Shown: positions 1-5,485 of the stretch, piece by piece
Numbering within the stretch: the first letter of the stretch is position 1
Layout of the letters: the number at the start of each line of letters is the position of its first letter
DNA from: Trueperaceae bacterium
GTDB lineage: Bacteria > Deinococcota > Deinococci > Deinococcales > Trueperaceae
Assembly (NCBI GenBank): GCA_007130355.1
Contig: SLSQ01000096.1
Location: 1 to 9,194 of the forward strand
Reading direction: 5' to 3'
DNA: 9,194 nucleotides
Position numbers and translations under genes: made by a program
The notes under the pieces: model-generated
Databases searched by the model: none
Seen by the model: only the letters and a program-made list of their open reading frames with translations
What the model was told of the DNA's origin: nothing

Positions 1-465
1 ACCCTGCTCGCCTGGGGGCTGATCTTCGCCGGCGTCCTGCTCGCCGCCGACCGGCTGGTCGCCGGTGCCGGCTGGCTCTGGACCGGGCTCGCGGGCGCCG
101 GCTTCCTGGCGGCGTACGCGCGCCAACGGATCCGCGGGCTGATGGTGGTCGGCTGCGTGCTGCTCGGCGTGGCGGGCGGACTCGCGCTCGGCGGGGCGGG
201 GCTCCGTGGCGGCTTCTTCGTGGCGCTCGGCGTGGCGCTGATGGCGATCGACCGCTTCGAACCGGACCCCGAGAAGCGGATCTGGCGGGTCGGCGTGGCG
301 CTCGCCCTGTTCGGCGCCCTGGCCGCCCTGGTGACCGCCGGTTGGCTGCAGGACGCCCGCCTCGCGGTCGCGCTGATCGTGGCGGGGGTGCTGCTCTGGC
401 TCGACCGGGAGCGCGCCGTCCCGGGGGCCACGGACCGTGAGCCCGACGGCCCCCGACCGACCTGA
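1..465 (+). CDS. Multi-span membrane protein, 5' end missing
   Basis: The reading frame is open from base 1 to the TGA at 463-465, giving 154 residues with no start visible. An ATG at 142 exists, but hydrophobic coding sequence continues in frame upstream of it, so the gene almost certainly begins before the window. About six hydrophobic segments are visible (residues of the partial protein roughly 2-17, 24-40, 48-64, 69-84, 96-114 and 120-134), followed by a short polar tail rich in Pro, Asp and Arg. Three segments end in a similar motif, GVxLxxxDR or close to it (near residues 11-18, 77-85 and 129-136), suggesting internal duplication of a two-helix unit. Short Trp-Gly plus aliphatic helices ending in a charged Asp resemble LiaI/LiaF-type or DUF5668-like membrane regions, but this is only a resemblance. 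Function unknown. It lies upstream of gltA on the same strand, separated by 179 bases, so it is probably not in one operon with it. Confidence 0.75.
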   Translation, partial: TLLAWGLIFAGVLLAADRLVAGAGWLWTGLAGAGFLAAYARQRIRGLMVVGCVLLGVAGGLALGGAGLRGGFFVALGVALMAIDRFEPDPEKRIWRVGVALALFGALAALVTAGWLQDARLAVALIVAGVLLWLDRERAVPGATDREPDGPRPT

Positions 466-490
466 ACGGCGGACCTGCGCACCCGTCCGG

Positions 491-496
491 TAGAGT
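491..496 (+). promoter_or_regulatory. Candidate -10 element TAGAGT for gltA
   Basis: TAGAGT fits the TANNNT -10 pattern. It lies 26 bases after the stop of the upstream membrane protein gene and would give a gltA leader of about 140 bases. No convincing TTGACA-like -35 is seen at the usual spacing. A second TANNNT match, TACCGT at 576-581, would give a shorter leader. Which one is used cannot be decided from sequence. Confidence 0.35.
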
Positions 497-524
497 GGCG
501 GCCGAGACGCGGCGCATCCGCCCC

Positions 525-540
525 CGGTCCGTCCGGACCG
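525..540 (+). other. Small hairpin in gltA leader
   Basis: CGGTCC (525-530) and GGACCG (535-540) form a perfect 6-bp stem around the loop GTCC. A second perfect 6-bp hairpin, CCGGGC/GCCCGG with a 5-base loop, lies at 599-615, ending 17 bases before the gltA Shine-Dalgarno sequence. Both would be transcribed from the 491-496 promoter. Short GC stems are common by chance in such DNA, so a regulatory role is speculative. Confidence 0.3.
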
Positions 541-632
541 TGGGCTCCTTCCGGCACCGCGAGCCGGACGCTCCGTACCGTCCACCCTACTCCCGCGCCC
601 GGGCGCCGAGCCCGGACGCGTCCCGAACCCAC

Positions 633-637
633 GGAGG
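633..637 (+). promoter_or_regulatory. Shine-Dalgarno GGAGG of gltA
   Basis: GGAGG ends seven bases before the ATG at 645. This fixes the citrate synthase start there rather than at codons 150 bases upstream, where the in-frame translation (rich in Arg, Pro and Ser) has no family resemblance. Confidence 0.85.
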
Positions 638-644
638 CGAACGC

Positions 645-1781
645 ATGGACACGATTCACCGCGGTCTGAACGGCGTCAACGTCGACACGAGCCGAATCTG
701 CTCGATCGACGGCGAAGCCGGCCGGTTGATCTACCGAGGCTACGACATCACCGAGCTGGCCGACCTGGCGAGCTTCGAGGAGGTCGTCCACCTCCTATGG
801 TTCGGCGAACTGCCGACCCGGAGCGAACTCGACGCCTTGCGGCGGACGATCGCGTTCGACCTGCCGGAACCGGTCCTCGACATGCTCGCCGGCCTGCCGA
901 AGGGCACGCACCCGATGCACGCCCTCCGGACCGGCGTGAGCATGCTCTCCGCCTTCGACGACGACCCGGACGGCGTCGACGAATCGAACGTACGTCGCAT
1001 CGGGCTCAGCTTGCTCGGGCGGGTGCCCGCGCTGGTCGCGGCGCACCAGCGGATCCAGGCGGGTGGCGCCCCGGTCGAGCCCGATCCGGACGCGAGCGTC
1101 GCCTCGAACCTGCTGCGGATGGTGAACGGCGAGACGCCGACGGACGCCGCGGTGCGCGTGATGGACGTCGCCCTGGTGCTCCACGCCGAGCACGGCAGCA
1201 ACGCCAGCACCTTCGTCGGCCGCGCCACCGCCAGCACCCTGACCGACGCCTACAGCGCGATCACCGCCGCTGTCGGATCGCTCAAGGGCCCGCTCCACGG
1301 CGGCGCGAACGCCGCCGTGATGCAGGCGCTCGAGGAGATCGGCTCGGTCGAGGCGGTCGAGAAGTACGTTCTGGACACCCTCGCCTCCGAGAAGGGGCGC
1401 GTCATGGGCTTCGGCCACCGCGTCTACCGCGTCATGGACCCGCGCGCGACGATCCTCAAGGACGTCAGCCGCAAGCTGGCCGAGGAGTCGGGCGACTCGA
1501 AGTGGTTCGAGATGAGCCTCGAGATGGAGCGCGTGATGGAGCGGGAGATGGGGGCGCGCGGCAAGCAGGTCGCGCCGAACGTCGACTTCTTCAGCGCCTC
1601 GGTCTACCGGATGCTCGGCTTCGAGAAGGAGACGTACACGCCGATCTTCGCGATCGCGCGGGTGGCGGGCTGGATGGCGCACCTGTTCGAGCAGTACGCT
1701 GACAACCGCCTGATGCGCCCGCGGTTGGTGTACGAGGGCGAGACCGGCAAGGCGTTCGCGCCGATCGCGCAGCGCGGCTGA
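645..1781 (+). CDS. gltA: Citrate synthase
   Basis: This encodes a 378-residue citrate synthase, the cytoplasmic enzyme that condenses acetyl-CoA with oxaloacetate to give citrate and CoA at TCA-cycle entry. The length matches the short form found in Thermus, Bacillus and archaea rather than the roughly 430-residue allosteric E. coli type. The three catalytic residues are in their motifs: His218 in GPLHGGANAAV, His258 in GFGHRVYR and Asp314 in PNVDFFS, equivalent to pig His274, His320 and Asp375. The oxaloacetate-binding region HAEHGSNAST covers residues 180-189. The N-terminal part contains the typical prokaryotic element IDGEAGRLIYRGYDI. The start follows a GGAGG site at 7 bases. A hairpin after the stop separates the gene from the convergent hydrolase gene. 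A 2-methylcitrate synthase role cannot be excluded from motifs alone, but no propionate-pathway genes are nearby. Confidence 0.96.
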   Translation: MDTIHRGLNGVNVDTSRICSIDGEAGRLIYRGYDITELADLASFEEVVHLLWFGELPTRSELDALRRTIAFDLPEPVLDMLAGLPKGTHPMHALRTGVSMLSAFDDDPDGVDESNVRRIGLSLLGRVPALVAAHQRIQAGGAPVEPDPDASVASNLLRMVNGETPTDAAVRVMDVALVLHAEHGSNASTFVGRATASTLTDAYSAITAAVGSLKGPLHGGANAAVMQALEEIGSVEAVEKYVLDTLASEKGRVMGFGHRVYRVMDPRATILKDVSRKLAEESGDSKWFEMSLEMERVMEREMGARGKQVAPNVDFFSASVYRMLGFEKETYTPIFAIARVAGWMAHLFEQYADNRLMRPRLVYEGETGKAFAPIAQRG

Positions 1782-1783
1782 TC

Positions 1784-1830
1784 GGGGACGCCCCGGCCGC
1801 CGGCGCCGTTCAGGGGGCCGGGGCGTCCCC
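1784..1830. terminator. Bidirectional hairpin between gltA and hydrolase gene
   Basis: A perfect 15-bp inverted repeat: left arm GGGGACGCCCCGGCC (1784-1798), right arm GGCCGGGGCGTCCCC (1816-1830), with a 17-base loop. It starts 3 bases after the gltA stop. The right arm lies inside the hydrolase reading frame and encodes its penultimate residues GDAPA; the hydrolase stop (1810-1812) is in the loop. There is no U-tract on either side. The convergent position suggests a shared terminator or 3'-end stabiliser. Confidence 0.7.
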
Positions 1831-3015
1831 GCCGGCCCAGCCGAGCTCCTCGAAGAACGCCGTCACCGTCCCCTCGTAGGCGGCCGGGTCGGCGTTCCAG
1901 CCCTCCATGTGCCGGACCCCCGGCATGCGCCGGACCCGCACGTCGGGGAGCGCGGCCGTGAAGTCGTCGACGACCTCGATCGGCACCGTCCGGTCGGCGG
2001 TCCCGGCGAAGACCAGCGTCGGAACGTCGACCGTGGCGGCGGTGCGCCGGCGGTCCAAGGCACCGAAGTCCACCCCCGCACGGCGTCCCGCCACCCAGGT
2101 GGCGAGGTGCGCGAGCGGGTCGGCGAACGGCAGCCCCATCTCGTGCGCCGCCGCCGCGAACACCGGGCGCGGCGCGACCAGCGGCGCTTCGAACACCAGG
2201 CCGGACACCGTCGGTCCCGGTTCGGGCCACGCCTCGAGCGCCCCGAGGGCGACGCTCGCGCCCAGCGACAGGCCCACCAGCGTGACCTCGCGCACGCCGC
2301 GCTCGTGCAGCCAGCGCACGGCGGCGAGCGCGTCGTCCGCCTCCGAGGCACCGTAGTGGTAGTACCCGTCCGGACTGGCCGGAGCGCCGGCGTGGTTCCG
2401 GTAGGCGGGCACCAGCAGCGAGGCGCCGGTCCGGTGCGCGGTCGGCAGGATCCGCAGGGTCTCGGTCCGGTCGGCGCGGCGGCGGCCGTGCAGGAGGACC
2501 ACCGCCCGCTCCGGATCGCCCTCCGTCCACCAGGCCGCGAGCGGGCCGATCGGCCCCTCGATGCGGACCTCCTCGAACGGAACGCCGACCGCCGACGGAT
2601 CGGGGCGGAACACGGTCACGTCGATCCGGGCGGGCGCCCCCTCCGTCGGCGGCGCCCCCGCCACGTCGGTCACCACCCGCCGTACCGCGTCCGCGCCGTG
2701 CGCGGCGGACCGGCCGAGCCGGCCCGAACCGCCCTCCCACAGCAGGCCGTAGACGCCGTCCTGGTCGGTGCGCGCGAACTGCGGCGGGTCGGACCCCTCG
2801 GGCAGGGGCAACGTGACGCCGAAGCCGCCGAGGTCCCGGGGCGCGACCGGCCCGAGTTCGAACTCGGGCATCAGGGCGTACGGGGCGGGCACCAGGATCC
2901 GTTCGGCGTAGACCCAGGCGACGACGAGGACGCCCGCGCCGCTCAGGAGCAGGGCGGCGGCGAGGAGGGCCGCGGCGGTGCGGCGTCGGGCGCGCGGGCG
3001 GGGGCGGTGCGACAT
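1810..3015 (-). CDS. Membrane-anchored alpha/beta hydrolase
   Basis: This encodes a 401-residue alpha/beta-hydrolase with an intact catalytic triad. An Arg-rich N-terminus (residues 4-12) is followed by one hydrophobic segment (about 13-36), which looks like an uncleaved membrane anchor because no clear AxA site follows. The hydrolase core starts near residue 150. It contains the oxyanion-hole strand VVLLHG (172-177), the element YGASEADDALAAVRWL (221-236), the nucleophile elbow GLSLG with Ser250, the acid Asp341 in GTADRTVP and the base His369 in GVRHMEGW. This order matches serine aminopeptidase-like/BEM46-type hydrolases; the substrate cannot be inferred. Residues about 45-150 have no motif I recognise. 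The ATG at 3013-3015 was chosen because the anchor follows directly and a TACCGT -10 lies 5 bases upstream. An in-frame ATG at 3109-3111 would add 32 polar residues across the opposing promoter and is unlikely. The gene stands alone, divergent from the DUF2165 gene. Confidence 0.85.
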   Translation of the reverse strand: MSHRPRPRARRRTAAALLAAALLLSGAGVLVVAWVYAERILVPAPYALMPEFELGPVAPRDLGGFGVTLPLPEGSDPPQFARTDQDGVYGLLWEGGSGRLGRSAAHGADAVRRVVTDVAGAPPTEGAPARIDVTVFRPDPSAVGVPFEEVRIEGPIGPLAAWWTEGDPERAVVLLHGRRRADRTETLRILPTAHRTGASLLVPAYRNHAGAPASPDGYYHYGASEADDALAAVRWLHERGVREVTLVGLSLGASVALGALEAWPEPGPTVSGLVFEAPLVAPRPVFAAAAHEMGLPFADPLAHLATWVAGRRAGVDFGALDRRRTAATVDVPTLVFAGTADRTVPIEVVDDFTAALPDVRVRRMPGVRHMEGWNADPAAYEGTVTAFFEELGWAGGDAPAP

Positions 3016-3020
3016 GCCGC

Positions 3021-3026
3021 ACGGTA
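3021..3026 (-). promoter_or_regulatory. Candidate -10 element TACCGT for the hydrolase gene
   Basis: Read on the minus strand, TACCGT is followed by five bases and then the ATG at 3015. Transcription starting 6-7 bases after a -10 would begin at or just inside the start codon, so the mRNA would be leaderless or nearly so. No Shine-Dalgarno sequence fits in the gap. There is no recognisable -35. Confidence 0.35.
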
Positions 3027-3053
3027 CGACGCCGTGCCGGTGGCGACGCGACC

Positions 3054-3062
3054 TGCTACGCT
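3054..3062 (+). promoter_or_regulatory. Candidate extended -10 for the DUF2165 gene
   Basis: TGC followed by TACGCT matches an extended -10 (TGN plus TANNNT). It would start transcription about 74 bases before the GTG at 3143, leaving a leader that holds two Shine-Dalgarno-like sites (3079-3085 and 3129-3135). The -35 region is poor, which is tolerated by extended -10 promoters. Confidence 0.4.
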
Positions 3063-3128
3063 GCGAGCGTTCGAAATCGGAGGAGCGACGACGCTTGGCC
3101 GGTCCGACCACGGTCGGGTCCGGGTGCG

Positions 3129-3135
3129 AAGGGAG
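3129..3135 (+). promoter_or_regulatory. Shine-Dalgarno AAGGGAG of the DUF2165 gene
   Basis: AAGGGAG ends 7 bases before the GTG at 3143, supporting that codon as the start. A stronger GGAGGAG at 3079-3085 lies 9 bases before an in-frame TTG at 3095, which would add 16 residues. The GTG start gives the length usual for the family. Confidence 0.6.
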
Positions 3136-3142
3136 ACGCCCC

Positions 3143-3649
3143 GTGGCGGTACGCGTTTCGAAGGTTCTGCTGGTGGCTTCGGCCGCCCTCTTCTACGCCC
3201 TGGCCGTATTCAACAACCTGGTCGACTACCCGTCGAACGAAGCGTTCGTGCGCGGCGTCCTCTCGATGGAGGACACCTTCGGCGGGCAGGAGTGGCGTGC
3301 GGTCGACGACCCGATGCTCCAGGAGGCGTTCTACTTCGGGATCATCGCCTGGGAGACGCTCGCGGCGCTGCTCTGCACCTTCGGCGCGCTCCGGCTCTTC
3401 GCCGCCCGGAACGGCACCCGGGCCGAGTTCCAGCTCGCCAAGAACATGGCGGTCGTCGGCCTCACGCTCGGGCAGCTGCTCTGGATGGTGGCGTTCCTGA
3501 CGGTGGGCGGCGAGTGGTTCCTGATGTGGCAGTCGGACACCTGGAACGGGCAGGACGCCGCCTTCCGGATGTTCGCCAGCTTCGGGCTCGTGCTCGTCTA
3601 CCTGACCATGCCCGACCCGCGCCTGGCCGACGAACCGACCGGCGGCTGA
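3143..3649 (+). CDS. DUF2165 family integral membrane protein
   Basis: This encodes 168 residues matching DUF2165, a family of small predicted inner-membrane proteins of unknown function and about this length. Four membrane segments are visible, about residues 7-26, 62-86, 101-121 and 140-156. Features I associate with the family are NNLVDYPSN (24-32) after the first helix, VRGVLSMEDTF (36-46) in the following loop, and IIAWETLAALLC (67-78) in the second helix. The loop between helices 1 and 2 is about 35 residues long and contains Trp51. The GTG start follows AAGGGAG at 7 bases and places the first helix close to the N-terminus. The gene is divergent from the hydrolase and convergent with purA, so it is probably transcribed alone. 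No function can be given. Confidence 0.85.
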   Translation: MAVRVSKVLLVASAALFYALAVFNNLVDYPSNEAFVRGVLSMEDTFGGQEWRAVDDPMLQEAFYFGIIAWETLAALLCTFGALRLFAARNGTRAEFQLAKNMAVVGLTLGQLLWMVAFLTVGGEWFLMWQSDTWNGQDAAFRMFASFGLVLVYLTMPDPRLADEPTGG

Positions 3650-3657
3650 ACCGCCGG
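3639..3657. terminator. Hairpin at the DUF2165/purA convergent junction
   Basis: CCGGCGG (3639-3645) and CCGCCGG (3651-3657) form a perfect 7-bp stem with a 5-base loop that contains most of the DUF2165 stop codon (TGA 3647-3649). A weaker second inverted repeat, CCGGCC/GGCCGG (3664-3669 and 3683-3688), follows before the purA stop at 3690. No U-tract is present. Bidirectional termination is inferred from the convergent arrangement. Confidence 0.55.
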
Positions 3658-3689
3658 CCCGCACCGGCCCGGAGCGGCCTGCGGCCGGG

Positions 3690-4913
3690 TCAGGCGCGGT
3701 CCCAGCGCACCTCGCCGTAGGTGTCGGCCCGGTCGGGGCTGGTCGAGAACATCGTCACCGGCACGCCGGCGACCTCCTCGATCAGGTCGAGGTAGTCGGT
3801 CACGGCGCTCGGAAGCGCCGCGCGCGTCCCGAGGCCGTGCAGATCGCCCCAGCCGGGCAGCTCGGTCCAGACCGGCGCGCCCGAGGCGTCGTAGGCGACG
3901 CACACCTTGAGGCGGTCCATGCCGGACAGCACGTCGAGCTTCGTCACCACCAGGCCGTCGAAGCCGTTGATCTCGCAGGCGTACCGGAGCTGCGCCAGGT
4001 CGAGCCAGCCGACCCGCCGCGCCCGGCCGGTGGTGGTGCCGTACTCGTCCCACGGGTTCGAACCGGTGCCGCGCAGACGGGTGGCGAGCGCGGGGTCGTC
4101 GATCTCGGTCGGGAACGGTCCGTGGCCGACCCGGGTCGCGAACGCCTTGACCACCCCGATCGAGGTGTCGAGCGCCTTGTGCGACACCCCGGCGCCGGTC
4201 AGGATCCCCCCGACGGTCGGGTGGCTGCTGGTCACGTACGGGTAGGTGCCGTAGCCGAGGTCGAGCATCGTCCCCTGGCCCCCCTCGAACAGCACCCGCT
4301 CGCCCGCGGCCAGTGCGGCGCGCACCTCGGCGCCGGCGTCGCCGACGAACGGCGCGATCCGCGCCCGGACCTCCTCGAGCGCCTCCATCGCCACCGACAC
4401 GTCGGTCCAGCCGACACGGGCGGTGCTGTTCGGCTTGCCGGCCAGCAGCCGCTCGAGCCGCTCCCGGAGCCGGTCCTCGTCCGCCAGGTCGCCGGCCCGC
4501 AGGCCCAGCCGGCGCGCCTTGTCGCTGTACGCCGGCCCGATGCCGCGGCCGGTGGTGCCCACGAAGCCGCCGCCCTCGTCGTTGCGCTTGTGGTGCGGCA
4601 GCACCAGGTGCGCTTCGGACGCGATCCGGACGGTGCCGGGGTCGCGACGTTCGGCGAAGGCGTCGAGCTCGCTCAGGAACGTCCACGGATCGATCACCAT
4701 GCCGGCGCCGAGGACCGAGGTCGGACGGTCGTGCAGCACCCCGCACGGCAGATGGTGCAGCTTGAACGTCTCCTCGCCCACCACCACGGTGTGGCCGGCG
4801 TTGGCTCCTCCCGAGAAGCGGACGACCCGGTCGGCGTCGTGGGCGAGGGCGTCCACCACCTTGCCCTTCCCTTCGTCCCCCCACTGCGCTCCGATCACGG
4901 CGATTCCTGGCAT
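3690..4913 (-). CDS. purA: Adenylosuccinate synthetase
   Basis: This encodes a 407-residue adenylosuccinate synthetase, which joins IMP and aspartate using GTP in the first committed step of AMP synthesis. Diagnostic motifs are complete: the N-terminal GAQWGDEGKGK loop with catalytic Asp13, NAGHT with catalytic His41 (same numbering as in E. coli), GTTGRGIGPAYSDK, the TTTGRARRVGWLDL segment near residues 293-306 that binds IMP and GTP, VVTKLDVL, and FSTSPDRADT near the C-terminus. It is slightly shorter than the 425-432 residues common in bacteria. The ATG at 4911-4913 is chosen because the GDEGKGK motif then falls at its family position; GGAAAGG lies 10 bases upstream. An in-frame ATG 45 bases further upstream is unlikely. 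It is monocistronic, convergent with the DUF2165 gene and divergent from the Rrf2-tyrA operon. Confidence 0.97.
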   Translation of the reverse strand: MPGIAVIGAQWGDEGKGKVVDALAHDADRVVRFSGGANAGHTVVVGEETFKLHHLPCGVLHDRPTSVLGAGMVIDPWTFLSELDAFAERRDPGTVRIASEAHLVLPHHKRNDEGGGFVGTTGRGIGPAYSDKARRLGLRAGDLADEDRLRERLERLLAGKPNSTARVGWTDVSVAMEALEEVRARIAPFVGDAGAEVRAALAAGERVLFEGGQGTMLDLGYGTYPYVTSSHPTVGGILTGAGVSHKALDTSIGVVKAFATRVGHGPFPTEIDDPALATRLRGTGSNPWDEYGTTTGRARRVGWLDLAQLRYACEINGFDGLVVTKLDVLSGMDRLKVCVAYDASGAPVWTELPGWGDLHGLGTRAALPSAVTDYLDLIEEVAGVPVTMFSTSPDRADTYGEVRWDRA

Positions 4914-4937
4914 GGCGTCACGACCTTTCCGGCCGGC

Positions 4938-4943
4938 AGTATC
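4938..4943 (-). promoter_or_regulatory. Candidate -10 element GATACT for purA
   Basis: Read on the minus strand, GATACT matches TATAAT at four of six positions and would give a leader of about 18-20 bases containing the GGAAAGG ribosome site. No good -35 is visible at 16-18 bases. Weak prediction. Confidence 0.3.
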
Positions 4944-4950
4944 GCACGGG

Positions 4951-4988
4951 GCGCCCAAGCCGCCGGCCCGCGCCTCCGCTTCGGGCGC
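4951..4988. repeat. Bulged inverted repeat in the purA/rrf2 intergenic region
   Basis: GCGCCCAAGC (4951-4960) is complementary to GCTT-C-GGGCGC (4978-4988), with ten pairs and one unpaired C at 4982, around a 17-base centre. It lies midway between the two divergent starts, upstream of both candidate -10 elements, where an operator could affect both genes. It may also be chance in GC-rich DNA. Confidence 0.35.
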
Positions 4989-4999
4989 GGTTCGGACGC

Positions 5000-5016
5000 C
5001 GGGCTACACTGGCCCG
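5000..5016 (+). promoter_or_regulatory. Leaderless promoter of the Rrf2-tyrA operon inside a palindrome
   Basis: TACACT (5005-5010) is followed by seven bases and then the ATG at 5018, so transcription should begin at the start codon. No Shine-Dalgarno sequence fits. Leaderless mRNAs with a TANNNT -10 just upstream of the start are frequent in Deinococcus. The element sits exactly inside the dyad CGGGC (5000-5004), 7-base centre, GCCCG (5012-5016), a possible operator for autoregulation. There is no recognisable -35. Confidence 0.6.
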
Positions 5017-5017
5017 C

Positions 5018-5485
5018 ATGAGACTTTCGGCCACCGACGTGTACGCCTTCCAGGCGCTCGGCTACCTCGGCCACCGGCACGGCTCCGGTTGGGTCGGCAG
5101 CGACGCGATCGCCGAAGCGACCGGCGTGCCCCGTCCCTACCTGGCGCGCGTCCTGGCCGCCCTGGCCGCTTCCGGCGTGCTGACCTCGAAGAAGGGGGCG
5201 GGCGGCGGCTACGCGTTGGCGCGGACGCCCGAGGACGTCGACCTGCGCGAGGTGATGCGCGCGGTCGACGGCCCGGTGGCGCCGCTCTCGTGCGTGAGCC
5301 GGAACTGGTACCGCCCGTGCGAGGTCGAGGACCGCTGCCACGCGCGCGGCGCGATCTGGGAACGGGTGCGCGACGCCGTTCTCGAGGCGTTGGCGCAGGT
5401 CACGGTGGCCGACCTGGCCCGCGACTTCGGGGCGGGCCTCGACTACCGGCCGTGCCTCGACCACCTACTGCGACCGGGGGCCTGA
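5018..5485 (+). CDS. Rrf2 family transcriptional regulator
   Basis: This encodes a 155-residue winged-helix regulator of the Rrf2 family (IscR, NsrR, CymR relatives), normally a homodimer that binds palindromic DNA. The DNA-binding domain is clear: MRLSATDVYAFQALGYL at the start, the helix-turn-helix AIAEATGVPRPYLARVLAAL (30-49), the wing SKKGAGGGYALAR (57-69) and the usual following element EVMRAVDGPV (78-87). Three cysteines follow, Cys92, Cys101 and Cys107, with His108 beside the last; Cys146 lies near the C-terminus. Fe-S regulators of this family use three Cys here, but IscR spacing is Cx5C followed by Cx5C, whereas this protein has Cx8C then Cx5C. A cluster or redox-sensing role is therefore plausible but unproven. 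Transcription appears leaderless from TACACT at 5005-5010. The stop codon is immediately followed by the GTG of tyrA, so the two genes are surely cotranscribed. Confidence 0.93.
   Translation: MRLSATDVYAFQALGYLGHRHGSGWVGSDAIAEATGVPRPYLARVLAALAASGVLTSKKGAGGGYALARTPEDVDLREVMRAVDGPVAPLSCVSRNWYRPCEVEDRCHARGAIWERVRDAVLEALAQVTVADLARDFGAGLDYRPCLDHLLRPGA

Noticed and set aside
495..644. In-frame extension of citrate synthase by 50 residues upstream of the ATG at 645
   Set aside because: The extension is Arg/Pro/Ser-rich with no family resemblance, while GGAGG lies at ideal distance from the ATG at 645.
795..1682. Long open frame antisense to gltA
   Set aside because: It mirrors the codon structure of the certain gltA gene; the translation is biased to Arg, Ala, Val and His with no recognisable domain. 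GC-rich DNA has few stops in the opposite frames.
1909..3720. 603-residue open frame on + across the hydrolase, the DUF2165 gene and the junction with purA
   Set aside because: It crosses three well-supported genes on both strands and its composition is that of a frame shadow (Arg/Gly/Pro/Asp).
3598..4884. 428-residue open frame on - overlapping purA in another frame
   Set aside because: It is a shadow of purA, with Arg-rich low-complexity translation and no motif.
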